Origin: Streptomyces bottropensis ATCC 25435
GTDB taxonomy: Bacteria > Actinomycetota > Actinomycetes > Streptomycetales > Streptomycetaceae
DNA: 64,000 nt
Assembly (NCBI RefSeq): GCF_000383595.1
Contig: NZ_KB911581.1
Location: 2,300,265 to 2,364,264 of the forward strand
Reading direction: 5' to 3'
In this document: positions 38,098 through 46,547 of the stretch, one piece after another
How positions within the stretch are numbered: position 1 is the first letter of the stretch
How the letters are laid out: every line of letters starts with the position of its first letter
Translations under genes and position numbers: made by a program
Notes under the pieces: generated by a model
Told to the model about the DNA's origin: nothing
Seen by the model: the letters and a program-made list of their open reading frames with translations, nothing else
Databases searched by the model: none

Positions 38098-39344
38098 GGT
38101 GTCTCCTGCCGGGTGGACGCGGGGGAGGGGGTGCGGGTGCGGCCGGCCGCCGGGAACAGGGCCGCTGTCAGAGCCGTGAACTGCCGGTCGAGCTGCCGGG
38201 CGACGGTCAGGTTCCGCTCGGCGAGGGTCCGCCGTACGTCCGCCGCGTTCTTCTCCAGCTCCCGGAACTGTTCGAGCAGCCGGTCGGCGTCGACCTCGCG
38301 AGCCGGATGGCAGTACGTGTCCAGCCCCATCCTCGCCATGAGCGCGTCACTCTTGGCCGCGTAGCCGAGGGCGAGCGTCGGGGTGCCGGCCCTCAGCGCG
38401 CAGACCAGGTTGTGGTAGCGGGTCGCCACCACGGTCTCGGCGGCCGCCGTCTCCTTCAGCAGGTCGGCCAGCGAGGTCGCCTCGGCGGCGGTGACCAGCG
38501 GCGAGTCCACCGCGTCGAGGATCGCGGCGACCACCGGCGCGTCGCACGCGTCGCCGGTGAGCAGCCGGACGGGTCTGCCCTCCTCGGCCAGCGCGCGGAC
38601 GAAGCGGGTCGTCCCGTCCAGGTAGCGCCGGTGGATCTCCTCGGCGCGGTCGCGGTCGTCGTCGCCGCCGTGGAAGTCCATGACGCCGACGCACACGAGG
38701 CCCGGCGGGTCGCCGGCCGCGCTCACCGGCGGCACCGGCAGGGCGAAGGCGAGGTCCGGATGGACCTCGTCGCGCGAGGTGTCCACGCCCATCGCCCGCA
38801 GCGCGTCACGGGACAGCTCGTCCCGGTACGACCGGTGGGCGGCCAGCCGCGCCGACCAGCGCACCAGGGTCCGGGTCGCCCGGTTGCCGATCGGGCCGGC
38901 CCCCACGCCGACCAGCGCGACCCGGGTGCCGGACAGCCGGCCGCTCGCGCACAGCAGGAACAGCGCGTACGGGAACCCCCACGGCCGCAGCGGCAGCGTG
39001 GCCTCCAGGACGCCCATGCCCGGCACGATCACCACGTCGTGCCGCCGCACCCAGGCGGCGGTGCGGAAGGCGTCGACGAGCTTGCCCAGCCCCTTCCCCG
39101 CGATCGCGCCCGCTCGGGAGGCGGTCCGGTACTCCCCGCGATACCAGTGCAGCCGCGTCGCGGGGATGCCGTACCGGGCCGTGACGACCTCGGGTCCGCC
39201 GCACAGCGCGTCCACGACCGCCTCCGGATGCGCGGCGCGGAGCTGGCCGAGCACGGCCTCCAGGGACCCGTCGTTGCCGAGGTTGCCGGAGCCGAGCAGG
39301 CCGAACACCCCGACGCGTACCGGCCTGCCGGGCGCGGACGTCAT
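38094..39344 (-). CDS. Polysaccharide pyruvyl transferase family protein
   Basis: This 416-residue protein starts with VGVFGLLGSGNLGNDG, the N-terminal pattern of the polysaccharide pyruvyl transferase (WcaK/CsaB) family. It also has VVIVPGMGVLE and a late VVATRYHNLVCALRAG containing the conserved (R/Y)H motif. Such enzymes add ketal-pyruvate from phosphoenolpyruvate to sugars, giving the polymer negative charge. The ATG at 39344 overlaps the stop of the GT2 gene. Its C-terminal end is arginine-rich and not conserved. The acceptor sugar is unknown. Confidence 0.85.
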   Translation of the reverse strand: MTSAPGRPVRVGVFGLLGSGNLGNDGSLEAVLGQLRAAHPEAVVDALCGGPEVVTARYGIPATRLHWYRGEYRTASRAGAIAGKGLGKLVDAFRTAAWVRRHDVVIVPGMGVLEATLPLRPWGFPYALFLLCASGRLSGTRVALVGVGAGPIGNRATRTLVRWSARLAAHRSYRDELSRDALRAMGVDTSRDEVHPDLAFALPVPPVSAAGDPPGLVCVGVMDFHGGDDDRDRAEEIHRRYLDGTTRFVRALAEEGRPVRLLTGDACDAPVVAAILDAVDSPLVTAAEATSLADLLKETAAAETVVATRYHNLVCALRAGTPTLALGYAAKSDALMARMGLDTYCHPAREVDADRLLEQFRELEKNAADVRRTLAERNLTVARQLDRQFTALTAALFPAAGRTRTPSPASTRQETP

Positions 39345-40288
39345 GCCTGCCTGCCTTCACGGCCGGCGACGAGATCGTCGACGCGGACGGTCGGCAGGTC
39401 CGGGTCGACGGGGGCGCGGTCCTCGACCCGCTCGCCCGCGCCCGGCCGGACCCGGCTGGTCATCCACGCGGCCAGATGGCGGTGGCAGGCGCGCCGGTCG
39501 GCCGGGGACAGCGGCGCCCGCCGGATCGCCGAGACGAAACCCCACACGTACTCGGCGAGCAGCCGGGGCGTCGGGTGCAGCGGGCCCGCCCGGCGCGGGT
39601 CCAGGTTGACGCACCGGGAGCGCTTGGAGGGGTTGGCCCGCTCGGCGCGGGTGGGGTGGTCGCGGCGGAAGTACAGCAGCTCGGGCACCTGGTGGAAGGG
39701 GCCGTGCAGGGTGATCTCGGCGACGAACGTGCGGTCCGCGTGGTGGTAGCTGTCGTGCGGCTTCACCCGGCGCAGCATGTCGGCCCGCATCACCCCGTAG
39801 AAGTCGTCGCCGCCGGGCTCGAACAGCAGGCTGCGGAAGCGCTCCGGGGCGTGCGGCGAGTCGGTGGCGAGCCCGTACGCGTAGGGGACCTTCACCTTGC
39901 CGTCCTCGTCGATGACCGCCTGGTCGCTGTGCGCGAGGACCACGTCCGGCCGTTCGTCGAGCGCCTCGACGCAGCGCAGCAGCAGGTCCCGGGCGTACAG
40001 GTCGTCGTGCGAGGCCCACTTGAACAGCTCGCCGCGGCACTCGGTGAACACGAAGTTGTGGTTGGGCGCGGCGCCGATGTTGCGGGGCAGCCGGATGTAG
40101 CGGATGCGGGAGTCCTTCGCCGCGTACCGGCGGCAGATGTCCTCGGTCCCGTCGGTCGAGGCGTTGTCGGAGACGACCAGCTCGAAGTCCTCGTAGGTCT
40201 GGCCGAGCAGGGCGTCGAACGACTCGGCGAGGTACTCCTCGCCGTTGTAGACGGGCAGGCCGATGCTCAGCCTGGGGTGGGCGGTCAT
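39341..40288 (-). CDS. Glycosyltransferase family 2
   Basis: This 315-residue inverting GT-A enzyme opens LSIGLPVYNGEEYLAESFDAL and has VVSDNASTDGT (nucleotide-sugar site). The metal-binding acidic motif is at KWASHDDLY, in place of the usual DxD. The ATG at 40288 overlaps the stop of the flippase gene; a longer frame upstream is an overlap artefact. It has no membrane helix, so it would act at the inner face of the membrane on the lipid-linked repeat unit. Donor and acceptor are unknown. It sits between the flippase and pyruvyl transferase genes. Confidence 0.88.
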   Translation of the reverse strand: MTAHPRLSIGLPVYNGEEYLAESFDALLGQTYEDFELVVSDNASTDGTEDICRRYAAKDSRIRYIRLPRNIGAAPNHNFVFTECRGELFKWASHDDLYARDLLLRCVEALDERPDVVLAHSDQAVIDEDGKVKVPYAYGLATDSPHAPERFRSLLFEPGGDDFYGVMRADMLRRVKPHDSYHHADRTFVAEITLHGPFHQVPELLYFRRDHPTRAERANPSKRSRCVNLDPRRAGPLHPTPRLLAEYVWGFVSAIRRAPLSPADRRACHRHLAAWMTSRVRPGAGERVEDRAPVDPDLPTVRVDDLVAGREGRQA

Positions 40289-41583
40289 GGCGTCCTCACT
40301 TCGCGGATGGAGTCCTGGTGGTGCTCGCGCAGGGCGGAGCGCAGCTGCAGCCACCACACGGCGGAGCTCGCGAGGGTCGCGGCGGCGACGCCCCAGGCCG
40401 AGCCGACCGTGCCGGCCGCGACGGCCCCGCCGAGGCCGCCGCCGACGTAGCAGGCGGAGGCGAACAGCTGGCAGCGCAGAGAGCGGCGGGCCGCGCCGAG
40501 CGCGCGCAGCCCGGCCGCCGCGCCGGTGCCGAGACCGGCGCCCGCGACACCGAGCGTGGCCGGCACGATCAGCTCCGAGGCGGCCTGCCAGACGTCGCCG
40601 AGCACGAGTTCGCCGGCGTGGTCCGGCACCAGCAGCAGGGCCGCACCCCAGAGCAGCGCGGCGACGGCCTGGGCGCCGCCCAGGAGGAGGCAGAACTTTC
40701 CGAGCCGGTGCGGGGCCCGCCGCAGCACCCGCGCCGCCTCCGCGACGGTGACCAGCGACAGCCCCATCAGCACGGCGAGGAACGGGCCGAGCAGCAGCTC
40801 GGCGCCCCGGACCACACCCACCGCGCCGACCCCGACGATCGCGCCGAGTCCGTACGCCCGCAGCTGGGCCGCGCCGCTGAGGCAGGTGTTCTCGACCAGG
40901 TACCGGTAGCCGAGGTCGCGGTGCTCGCGCAGCCAGGCGCGCGCTCCGGTCAGCCGCGGCCGGATGCCGGACTGGAGGCAGCCGTACACCGCGGCGACCG
41001 CGGCGGACGCGCCCCAGGCCAGGACGAACGCGGCCACCGTGCCCACGCGGGCCGCCACGACCATGGCCGGGACGAGCGCGACGCCCCACACCAGGTCGTT
41101 GACGAACGCCTTCCGCCCGGTGCCGGCGGCGAAGAACGAGTACCGCCAGGCGTCCTGCAGCAGCAGCCCCGGCAGCAGGACGCCCAGGCAGGCGAAGGCG
41201 GGCCCCACCGGACCGCCGACGGCCAGTCCCGCCCCCAGGCAGGCCGCGCCGATGACGCCGCCGACGCCGAGGGCGGTACCCGACGAACGGGCCACGGCCC
41301 CGCGCCAGGAGGCCTCCGGCACCCCGCTGAAGCGCACCACGAGCGGGTCGGTGGCCAGCCCCCGGGAGACGCTGAGCACCACGCCGTACGTCACCCAGGC
41401 CAGGCTGAACACGCCGAACGCGGTGAGCCCGAGCGAGCGCGCGACGTAGATCCCCACCGCGAAGTTGGTCATGCTGGAGGCGGCCTGGTCGGCCAGCCCC
41501 CAGGACAGCCGGCCGAGCAGGGCCCGCCGGGCGGGCCCGGCCCGTGCCGTCGCCTTCTCCTTCTCGGTGGTCATCGGCGTCAT
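40285..41583 (-). CDS. Wzx-like polysaccharide repeat-unit flippase
   Basis: This 432-residue integral membrane protein has about 12 hydrophobic helices and a basic N-terminus (MTPMTTEKEKATARAG). LSWGLADQAASSMTNFAVGIYVARSLG is typical of the MATE/MOP flippase superfamily members found in polysaccharide loci. It would move the undecaprenyl-linked repeat unit to the outer face, where the Wzy-like protein encoded at 47756 polymerises it. The ATG at 41583 overlaps the stop of the DUF4910 gene; a second ATG lies three codons later. No other flippase is visible in the window. Confidence 0.82.
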   Translation of the reverse strand: MTPMTTEKEKATARAGPARRALLGRLSWGLADQAASSMTNFAVGIYVARSLGLTAFGVFSLAWVTYGVVLSVSRGLATDPLVVRFSGVPEASWRGAVARSSGTALGVGGVIGAACLGAGLAVGGPVGPAFACLGVLLPGLLLQDAWRYSFFAAGTGRKAFVNDLVWGVALVPAMVVAARVGTVAAFVLAWGASAAVAAVYGCLQSGIRPRLTGARAWLREHRDLGYRYLVENTCLSGAAQLRAYGLGAIVGVGAVGVVRGAELLLGPFLAVLMGLSLVTVAEAARVLRRAPHRLGKFCLLLGGAQAVAALLWGAALLLVPDHAGELVLGDVWQAASELIVPATLGVAGAGLGTGAAAGLRALGAARRSLRCQLFASACYVGGGLGGAVAAGTVGSAWGVAAATLASSAVWWLQLRSALREHHQDSIREVRTP

Positions 41584-42851
41584 GCCTTGATCAGCCCGGC
41601 GCCGTGCAGGGCGCCGGCCGCGGCGGCGACGGTGTCGAAAGGCAGCCCGGCCCGCTCGGCCACGTCCAGCAGCGCGTGCTCGCCGTCGGAGAGGCTGAGC
41701 ACCCACAGCATCGCCATCTGGGCCTCTTTGGCGTCGCTGCGGCCGCCGAGCGAGTCGTACAGGCCCCGCCGGCCCAGCTGGGGCTCGCCGTAGGGGCTGA
41801 GGTTGACGTACCGCCGGTTGCCGTCGAGCACGGCGAACGCCTCGCGGCACAGGGTGAGCGTGTCCGTCATCGCCTCCGGGGTGACGAAGTCCGGGTTGTC
41901 CGCCGAGGTGTGATATTCCGGGTAACCGGCGTACGGGGTCCGGCTGAGCGAGCCCACGCCGAGATCGAAGCCCGGTGAGCAGTACTGCCGCTCGTCGTAG
42001 CCGTACGGGGTGAACTCGGCGATGTGGTGCGGGCGTTCGGAGGCGGTCAGCACATGCCGCATCACCCGGTCGATCTCGGCGTCACCGCGCCGGCTCCGCT
42101 TGTACGTCAGCCGGCCCCGGTCGCCCGCGCAGGCCAGCACCAGGCCGTGCTTGACTCGCTCGATCCTCTCCGCGTTGCGGGCCAGCCAGGTGATCGCCCC
42201 GATGGTGCCGGGCGCGAAGATGAACCGGTAGGTGTAGTACGGGGTCCGCTCCGCCAGCGCCCGGGCCAGGAACGTCGCCACCGCGACACCGGCCAGGTTG
42301 TCGTTGGCCAGCGACGGGTGGCAGACGTGGCAGGAGACGATCACCTCGTCGGCGATCTGCCCGGGGACCACGTGCTCGGCGTAGGTGAGGTGGCCGTCGG
42401 CGAGCGTGGAGTCCACGCGCACCTCGTACTCGCCGTCCGGCATCGCGTCCAGGATGTCCTGGGAGAGACAGAACCCCCACTGCGGCTTGTAGTAGCTGGT
42501 GCGGTACGGCACCCAGCTCGGCCGCTCCGGCAGCGTGTACAGATGCTCGCGCAGCTCGGCCAGCGGCATCGTCGCCGACACCGGCACGCTGTAGCCGAGC
42601 ACGTGCAGGCTGGACGCGGCGAAGTCGACGACCCGGTTGCCCGCGGCGTCGGCGATGTAGGCGTCCCGGATGTTCCACTCCTGCGGCACCGTCCAGTCGA
42701 GCACCTGGGTCCCGGTCGGCACCTCGTGCACCTGGAGCGGGATGTACTCGCCGACGATGTCCAGGGTGGCGCGCACCCCGTCGCCGGTGATGCTCCGGCA
42801 CAGCGGGTACAACCGCTCCACCAGCGCGTGCATCTCCTCGCCGACGGTCAT
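41580..42851 (-). CDS. DUF4910 aminopeptidase-like protein with C-terminal winged helix
   Basis: This 423-residue protein has the M28-like peptidase core of the DUF4910/DUF2172 family: VSCHVCHPSLANDNLAG with metal-binding His and Asp, and AGYPEYHTSADNPDFV with a late metal His. A C-terminal winged-helix-like segment follows (LLDVAERAGLPFDTVAAAAGAL). The ATG at 42851 overlaps the epimerase stop. Such genes recur in polysaccharide and glycan loci beside cytidylyltransferases, PIG-L deacetylases and C-methyltransferases, yet the reaction is not established to my knowledge. An amidase or deacylase role on an aminosugar conjugate is a guess. Confidence 0.82.
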   Translation of the reverse strand: MTVGEEMHALVERLYPLCRSITGDGVRATLDIVGEYIPLQVHEVPTGTQVLDWTVPQEWNIRDAYIADAAGNRVVDFAASSLHVLGYSVPVSATMPLAELREHLYTLPERPSWVPYRTSYYKPQWGFCLSQDILDAMPDGEYEVRVDSTLADGHLTYAEHVVPGQIADEVIVSCHVCHPSLANDNLAGVAVATFLARALAERTPYYTYRFIFAPGTIGAITWLARNAERIERVKHGLVLACAGDRGRLTYKRSRRGDAEIDRVMRHVLTASERPHHIAEFTPYGYDERQYCSPGFDLGVGSLSRTPYAGYPEYHTSADNPDFVTPEAMTDTLTLCREAFAVLDGNRRYVNLSPYGEPQLGRRGLYDSLGGRSDAKEAQMAMLWVLSLSDGEHALLDVAERAGLPFDTVAAAAGALHGAGLIKA

Positions 42852-43873
42852 CCGCGCCACCGCAGGGTGTCGTCGACGGTGCCGGCCTCGGACGCCGCCC
42901 GCAGCACGGCCAGCCGGGTGAAGCGGCGCTCGAAGGCCTCCTGGGTCAGCCCGAACTTCCGGTAGGCGTCGGCGAGTTCGAGCGCCCCCCGCTTCACCGA
43001 CCACTCGCAGTCGAAGCCGGGGATCGCGGCCCGGAACCGGGAGAAGTCCACCCGGTACGACCGGGGATCGGCCCCGTTCTCGCCGGTGATCACCACCTTC
43101 GCGCCGGACACCGCCTCGGCGACCTGCTCGGCGATCTCGGCGACCGTCACGTTGTTGGTCTCGGTGCCGATGTTGAACGCCCGGTCGTGCACCGCCTCGC
43201 GCGGCGCGTCCAGCGCGGCCGTGAAGGCCCGCGCGATGTCGGCGGCGTGCACCAGCGGGCGCCAGGGGGTGCCGTCGGAGAGCACCAGCACCTCGCCGGA
43301 CAGCAGCGCGTGGCCCACCAGGTTGTTCAGCACGATGTCGGCGCGCAGCCGGGGGGAGTAGCCGAAGGCGGTGGCGTTGCGCATGTACACCGGGCTGAAG
43401 TCGGCGTCGGCCAGCGCGTGCAGGTCGTCCTCGACCCGCACCTTGGACTCCGCGTACGGGGTCACCGGGCGCAGCGGGGCGTCCTCGGCCACCAGTTCGT
43501 CACCGCCGGCGGCGCCGTACACCGAGCACGTCGACGCGTACAGGAAGCGCCGCACCCCGGCGTCGCGGGCCAGCCGGGCCAGCGTCACGGACGCGTGGTG
43601 GTTGATGTCGTAGGTGAGCTGCGGCGCCAGTGAGCCCAGCGGGTCGTTGGACAGGGCCGCCAGGTGGATCACCGCGTCGACCCCGGCCACGTGTGCGGCC
43701 GTGAGGTCGCGCAGGTCCACCCGTGCACCCGGCGGGTCCGCCGGCTTCGGCCCCAGCACGCAGTCGGCGAACAGGCCGGCGTCGAGGCCGACGACCTCGT
43801 GCCCGGCCTCGGCGAGGACCGGGGCCATCACGGTGCCCAGGTAGCCCTGGTGTCCGGTCAGGAGTACGCGCAT
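42848..43873 (-). CDS. NAD-dependent sugar epimerase/dehydratase (extended SDR)
   Basis: This 341-residue extended SDR has the NAD motif GHQGYLG at the N-terminus, HLAALSND, ASTCSVYG with catalytic Ser, and YAESK with catalytic Tyr and Lys. It should modify a nucleotide sugar as an epimerase, dehydratase or 4-ketoreductase. Because the window has a cytidylyltransferase but no separate 4,6-dehydratase, this enzyme might fill that slot. It overlaps the DUF4910 gene by four bases. The exact reaction cannot be settled by eye. Confidence 0.87.
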   Translation of the reverse strand: MRVLLTGHQGYLGTVMAPVLAEAGHEVVGLDAGLFADCVLGPKPADPPGARVDLRDLTAAHVAGVDAVIHLAALSNDPLGSLAPQLTYDINHHASVTLARLARDAGVRRFLYASTCSVYGAAGGDELVAEDAPLRPVTPYAESKVRVEDDLHALADADFSPVYMRNATAFGYSPRLRADIVLNNLVGHALLSGEVLVLSDGTPWRPLVHAADIARAFTAALDAPREAVHDRAFNIGTETNNVTVAEIAEQVAEAVSGAKVVITGENGADPRSYRVDFSRFRAAIPGFDCEWSVKRGALELADAYRKFGLTQEAFERRFTRLAVLRAASEAGTVDDTLRWRG

Positions 43874-43876
43874 GGT

Positions 43877-44524
43877 TCAACCCCCCAGGTTGAGCGTGAG
43901 TTTGGTGACGGCGAACGCCTCGGCGTAGCGCTCGTGGCATTCGATACCGCGGATCCGGGCGAGACCGAGGAAGGCCTCCCGGTCGTACCAGGGCCGGTGG
44001 CGCTGCGAGGGGTAGTGCTCCTGCAGCAGCCCCACCTTGCGCTCGGCGGTCTCCGGCGAGAGCGGCTGGTACGCCGCCGGACGGCCGAGATCGCCGTCCC
44101 ACTTGACGATCTCGTAGCCGAGCACCAGGTGGTCGCGGAACGCGGTGGGGATCAGCTTCGCCAGGCCGCGGTGGTCCTGGTGGGCGTCGTCGGTGCGCGG
44201 GGCAAGCACGAGGTCCGGGTCCGTCGCCGCGCGCAGCTCCTCGACCGCGGCCTTGGCCTCCTCCCAGTGCGCGGGCAGCCGGCCGTCCGGCAGCTTGTGC
44301 ACGGTCAGCCGCAGGTCGGCTCCCGGACAGAAGGCGGCGAGCGCGGCCCGCTCCTCCTGCTCCCGGTCGCCGCCGCCGCCGGACAGCACCAGCGCGTCGA
44401 CGCGCAGGCCCGGGCGCGCCAGGCACATCGTCAGCAGCGTGCCGCCGGCGCCGATGGCGATGTCGTCGCAGTGCGCGCCCACCGCGACGACCCGGTCCGG
44501 GCGCCCGGCGCCGAGCCGGATCAC
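43877..44524 (-). CDS. PIG-L family deacetylase
   Basis: This 215-residue zinc-dependent LmbE-like protein has the metal motif GAHCDDIAIGAGG (family pattern AHPDDxxxGxGG, here with Cys in place of Pro) and a second motif DDAHQDHR. It would remove an N-acetyl group from a GlcNAc-type sugar or related conjugate. The GTG at 44524 overlaps the stop of the cytidylyltransferase gene (GTGA). It is encoded three bases before the epimerase gene. Together with the PLP aminotransferase this suggests an aminosugar in the polymer. Confidence 0.87.
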   Translation of the reverse strand: MIRLGAGRPDRVVAVGAHCDDIAIGAGGTLLTMCLARPGLRVDALVLSGGGGDREQEERAALAAFCPGADLRLTVHKLPDGRLPAHWEEAKAAVEELRAATDPDLVLAPRTDDAHQDHRGLAKLIPTAFRDHLVLGYEIVKWDGDLGRPAAYQPLSPETAERKVGLLQEHYPSQRHRPWYDREAFLGLARIRGIECHERYAEAFAVTKLTLNLGG

Positions 44525-45315
44525 GCGCCCACCCCGGTGGCGTCCCGTTCCCACACGGCCCACGGGCGGTCGCCCCGGGCGTAGGCGTCGTCGAGCGCGG
44601 CCCGCTCCTTGACGGTGTCGGTCGGCTTCCAGAAGCCGCGGTGCTGGTGCGCCACCAGGCGGCCCTGCTTGGCCAGTTGGCCGCAGCCGTCGGCGACCAG
44701 GTCCCCGCCCTGCGGGATGTGGTCGAAGATCTCCTGGCGGAGCACGAAGTAGCCGCCGTTCTCCCACAGCGGCATGTCGCTGACCGCGGTGATGCCCCCC
44801 ACCAGGCCGTCCTCGCCCAGGTCCACGCAGTGGAACGAGGACTGCGGCGGCACCACCATCATCGACGCGCCGGCGTCACGCCGGGCGAAGGAGTCGATCA
44901 TCGTCGGCAGCGGCGCGTCGGTGAGCACGTCGGCGTAGTTGGCGAGGAACATCTCGTCGCCGTCGAGGTGGTGGCGCACCCGGCGCAGCCGTTCCCCGAT
45001 CGGCGACTCGACGCCGGTCTGCGCGAACGTGATCGTCCAGTCGGCGATGTCGGTGGACAGCAGTTCGGTCCGTCCGCCGCGCAGCACGAAGTCGTTGGAC
45101 GTCGTCTCCTCGTAGGTGAGGAAGAAGTTCTTGATGTGGTGGGCCCCGTAGCCGAGGCAGAGGATGAACTCCGTGTGCCCGAAGTGCGCGTAGTAGCGCA
45201 TGACATGCCAGATCAGCGGGCGCGGGCCGACCATCGCCATCGGCTTGGGCACGTCGTCGGAGGTTCCGTTGCGCATCCGCATGCCGTAACCGCCGCAGAA
45301 CAGGACGACCTTCAT
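44521..45315 (-). CDS. Glucose-1-phosphate cytidylyltransferase-like nucleotidyltransferase
   Basis: This 264-residue enzyme begins KVVLFCGGYGMRM, a variant of the GGxGTRL nucleotide-binding loop. It continues VPKPMAMVGPRPLIWHVMRYYAHFG and EFILCLGYGAHHIK, close to the RfbF-type glucose-1-phosphate cytidylyltransferases as I know them. It would activate a hexose 1-phosphate as a CDP-sugar. The GM in place of GT in the loop is unusual. The ATG at 45315 overlaps the methyltransferase stop. It opens the branch that the C-methyltransferase, epimerases and aminotransferase may complete. Confidence 0.88.
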   Translation of the reverse strand: MKVVLFCGGYGMRMRNGTSDDVPKPMAMVGPRPLIWHVMRYYAHFGHTEFILCLGYGAHHIKNFFLTYEETTSNDFVLRGGRTELLSTDIADWTITFAQTGVESPIGERLRRVRHHLDGDEMFLANYADVLTDAPLPTMIDSFARRDAGASMMVVPPQSSFHCVDLGEDGLVGGITAVSDMPLWENGGYFVLRQEIFDHIPQGGDLVADGCGQLAKQGRLVAHQHRGFWKPTDTVKERAALDDAYARGDRPWAVWERDATGVGA

Positions 45316-46547
45316 GCCTTGACCTCGACAATGCTCAGTTCCGGTATCGGGAAGACCAGCCGGCCGCCCCACTCGTGCACGTACGCCAGCTGCTCGACCA
45401 GCTCGGCCCGCAGGTTCCACGGCAGCACCAGGACGTAGTCCGGCCGGTCGGCGGCGATCCGCTCGGGCGGCAGGATCGGGATGCGGGTGCCCGGGGTGAA
45501 CCTGCCGTGCTTGTAGGGGTTGCGGTCGACCGTGTACGCCAGCAGGTCGGGCCGGATGCCGCAGTGGTTGAGCAGGGTGTTGCCCTTGCCCGGGGCGCCG
45601 TAGCCGACGACCGTCTCGCCGCGCTCGGCCGCGTCGATGAGGAACCGCAGCAGGTCCCGGCGCACCTTGGCCACCCGGGCGGAGAACTCGGTGTACCCGG
45701 ACAGCTCCTGCAGCCCGGCGGCCTTCTCCCGGGCCAGTACGTCCGCCACCCGCGCGGTGGGCTCGCCGGCCACCTCGCACGGGCGGGCCCACAGCCGGAT
45801 CGACCCGCCGTGCGTGGGCAGCAGCTCGACGTCCACGAGCGTGAGTCCGCCGCTCGCCAGCGCCCGGATCGCGGCCGCGACCGTGTAGTACTGGAAGTGC
45901 TCGTGGTAGATCGTGTCGTACTGGTTCTCCTCGATCAGGGTCAGCAGGTGCTGCACCTCGACTGAGACCCAGCCGTCGTCGGCGACCAGCGCCCGCAGCC
46001 CCTGGGTGAACCCGACCACGTCGGGGATGTGCGCGTACACGTTGTTGGCCACGACCAGGTCCGCCGGGCCGTGCTCGGCGCGGACGCCGGCGCCGGTGTC
46101 CGGGCCCAGGAACGCCGTGAGCGTGGGCACCCCCGCCTCCCGCGCCGCCGCCCCGACGTTCACCGACGGCTCGACGCCGAGGCAGCGGATCCCCCGGTCC
46201 ACCACATGCCTCAGCAGATACCCGTCGTTGCTCGCGACCTCGACCACGAAGGCGTCGGGGCCGAGGCCCACCCGCTCCACGGCGCCCGCGACGAAGGCGC
46301 GCGCGTGTTCCACCCAGGAGGTCGAGAAGGAGGAGAAGTACGCGTACTCCTCGAACGTCTCCTCCGGTGTGATCAGCGGAGGGATCTGCGCGAGCCAGCA
46401 GTCGGTGCAGACCCGCAGGTGCAGCGGGTACGCCGGTTCCGGCAGGTCCAGTTGTCCCGCGGCGAGAAAGCTCTCGCACGGCGGGGTCGCCCCCAGGTCG
46501 ACGACGCTCTCCAGCGCCGACGAGCCGCAGAGTCGGCATCCGGTCAT
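45312..46547 (-). CDS. Sugar C-methyltransferase (NovU/TylCIII-like, SAM-dependent)
   Basis: This 411-residue class I methyltransferase has the three-part layout of sugar C-methyltransferases: an N-terminal zinc site with CRLCGS and a second Cys pair (CTDCW), a SAM domain with VVEVASNDGYLLRHV, and a C-terminal domain with VVGYGAPGKGNTLLN. These enzymes add a methyl branch to a 4-keto nucleotide sugar, usually at C-3. The ATG at 46547 overlaps the GT4 stop. A branched-chain sugar in the exopolysaccharide is therefore likely. Confidence 0.9.
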   Translation of the reverse strand: MTGCRLCGSSALESVVDLGATPPCESFLAAGQLDLPEPAYPLHLRVCTDCWLAQIPPLITPEETFEEYAYFSSFSTSWVEHARAFVAGAVERVGLGPDAFVVEVASNDGYLLRHVVDRGIRCLGVEPSVNVGAAAREAGVPTLTAFLGPDTGAGVRAEHGPADLVVANNVYAHIPDVVGFTQGLRALVADDGWVSVEVQHLLTLIEENQYDTIYHEHFQYYTVAAAIRALASGGLTLVDVELLPTHGGSIRLWARPCEVAGEPTARVADVLAREKAAGLQELSGYTEFSARVAKVRRDLLRFLIDAAERGETVVGYGAPGKGNTLLNHCGIRPDLLAYTVDRNPYKHGRFTPGTRIPILPPERIAADRPDYVLVLPWNLRAELVEQLAYVHEWGGRLVFPIPELSIVEVKA

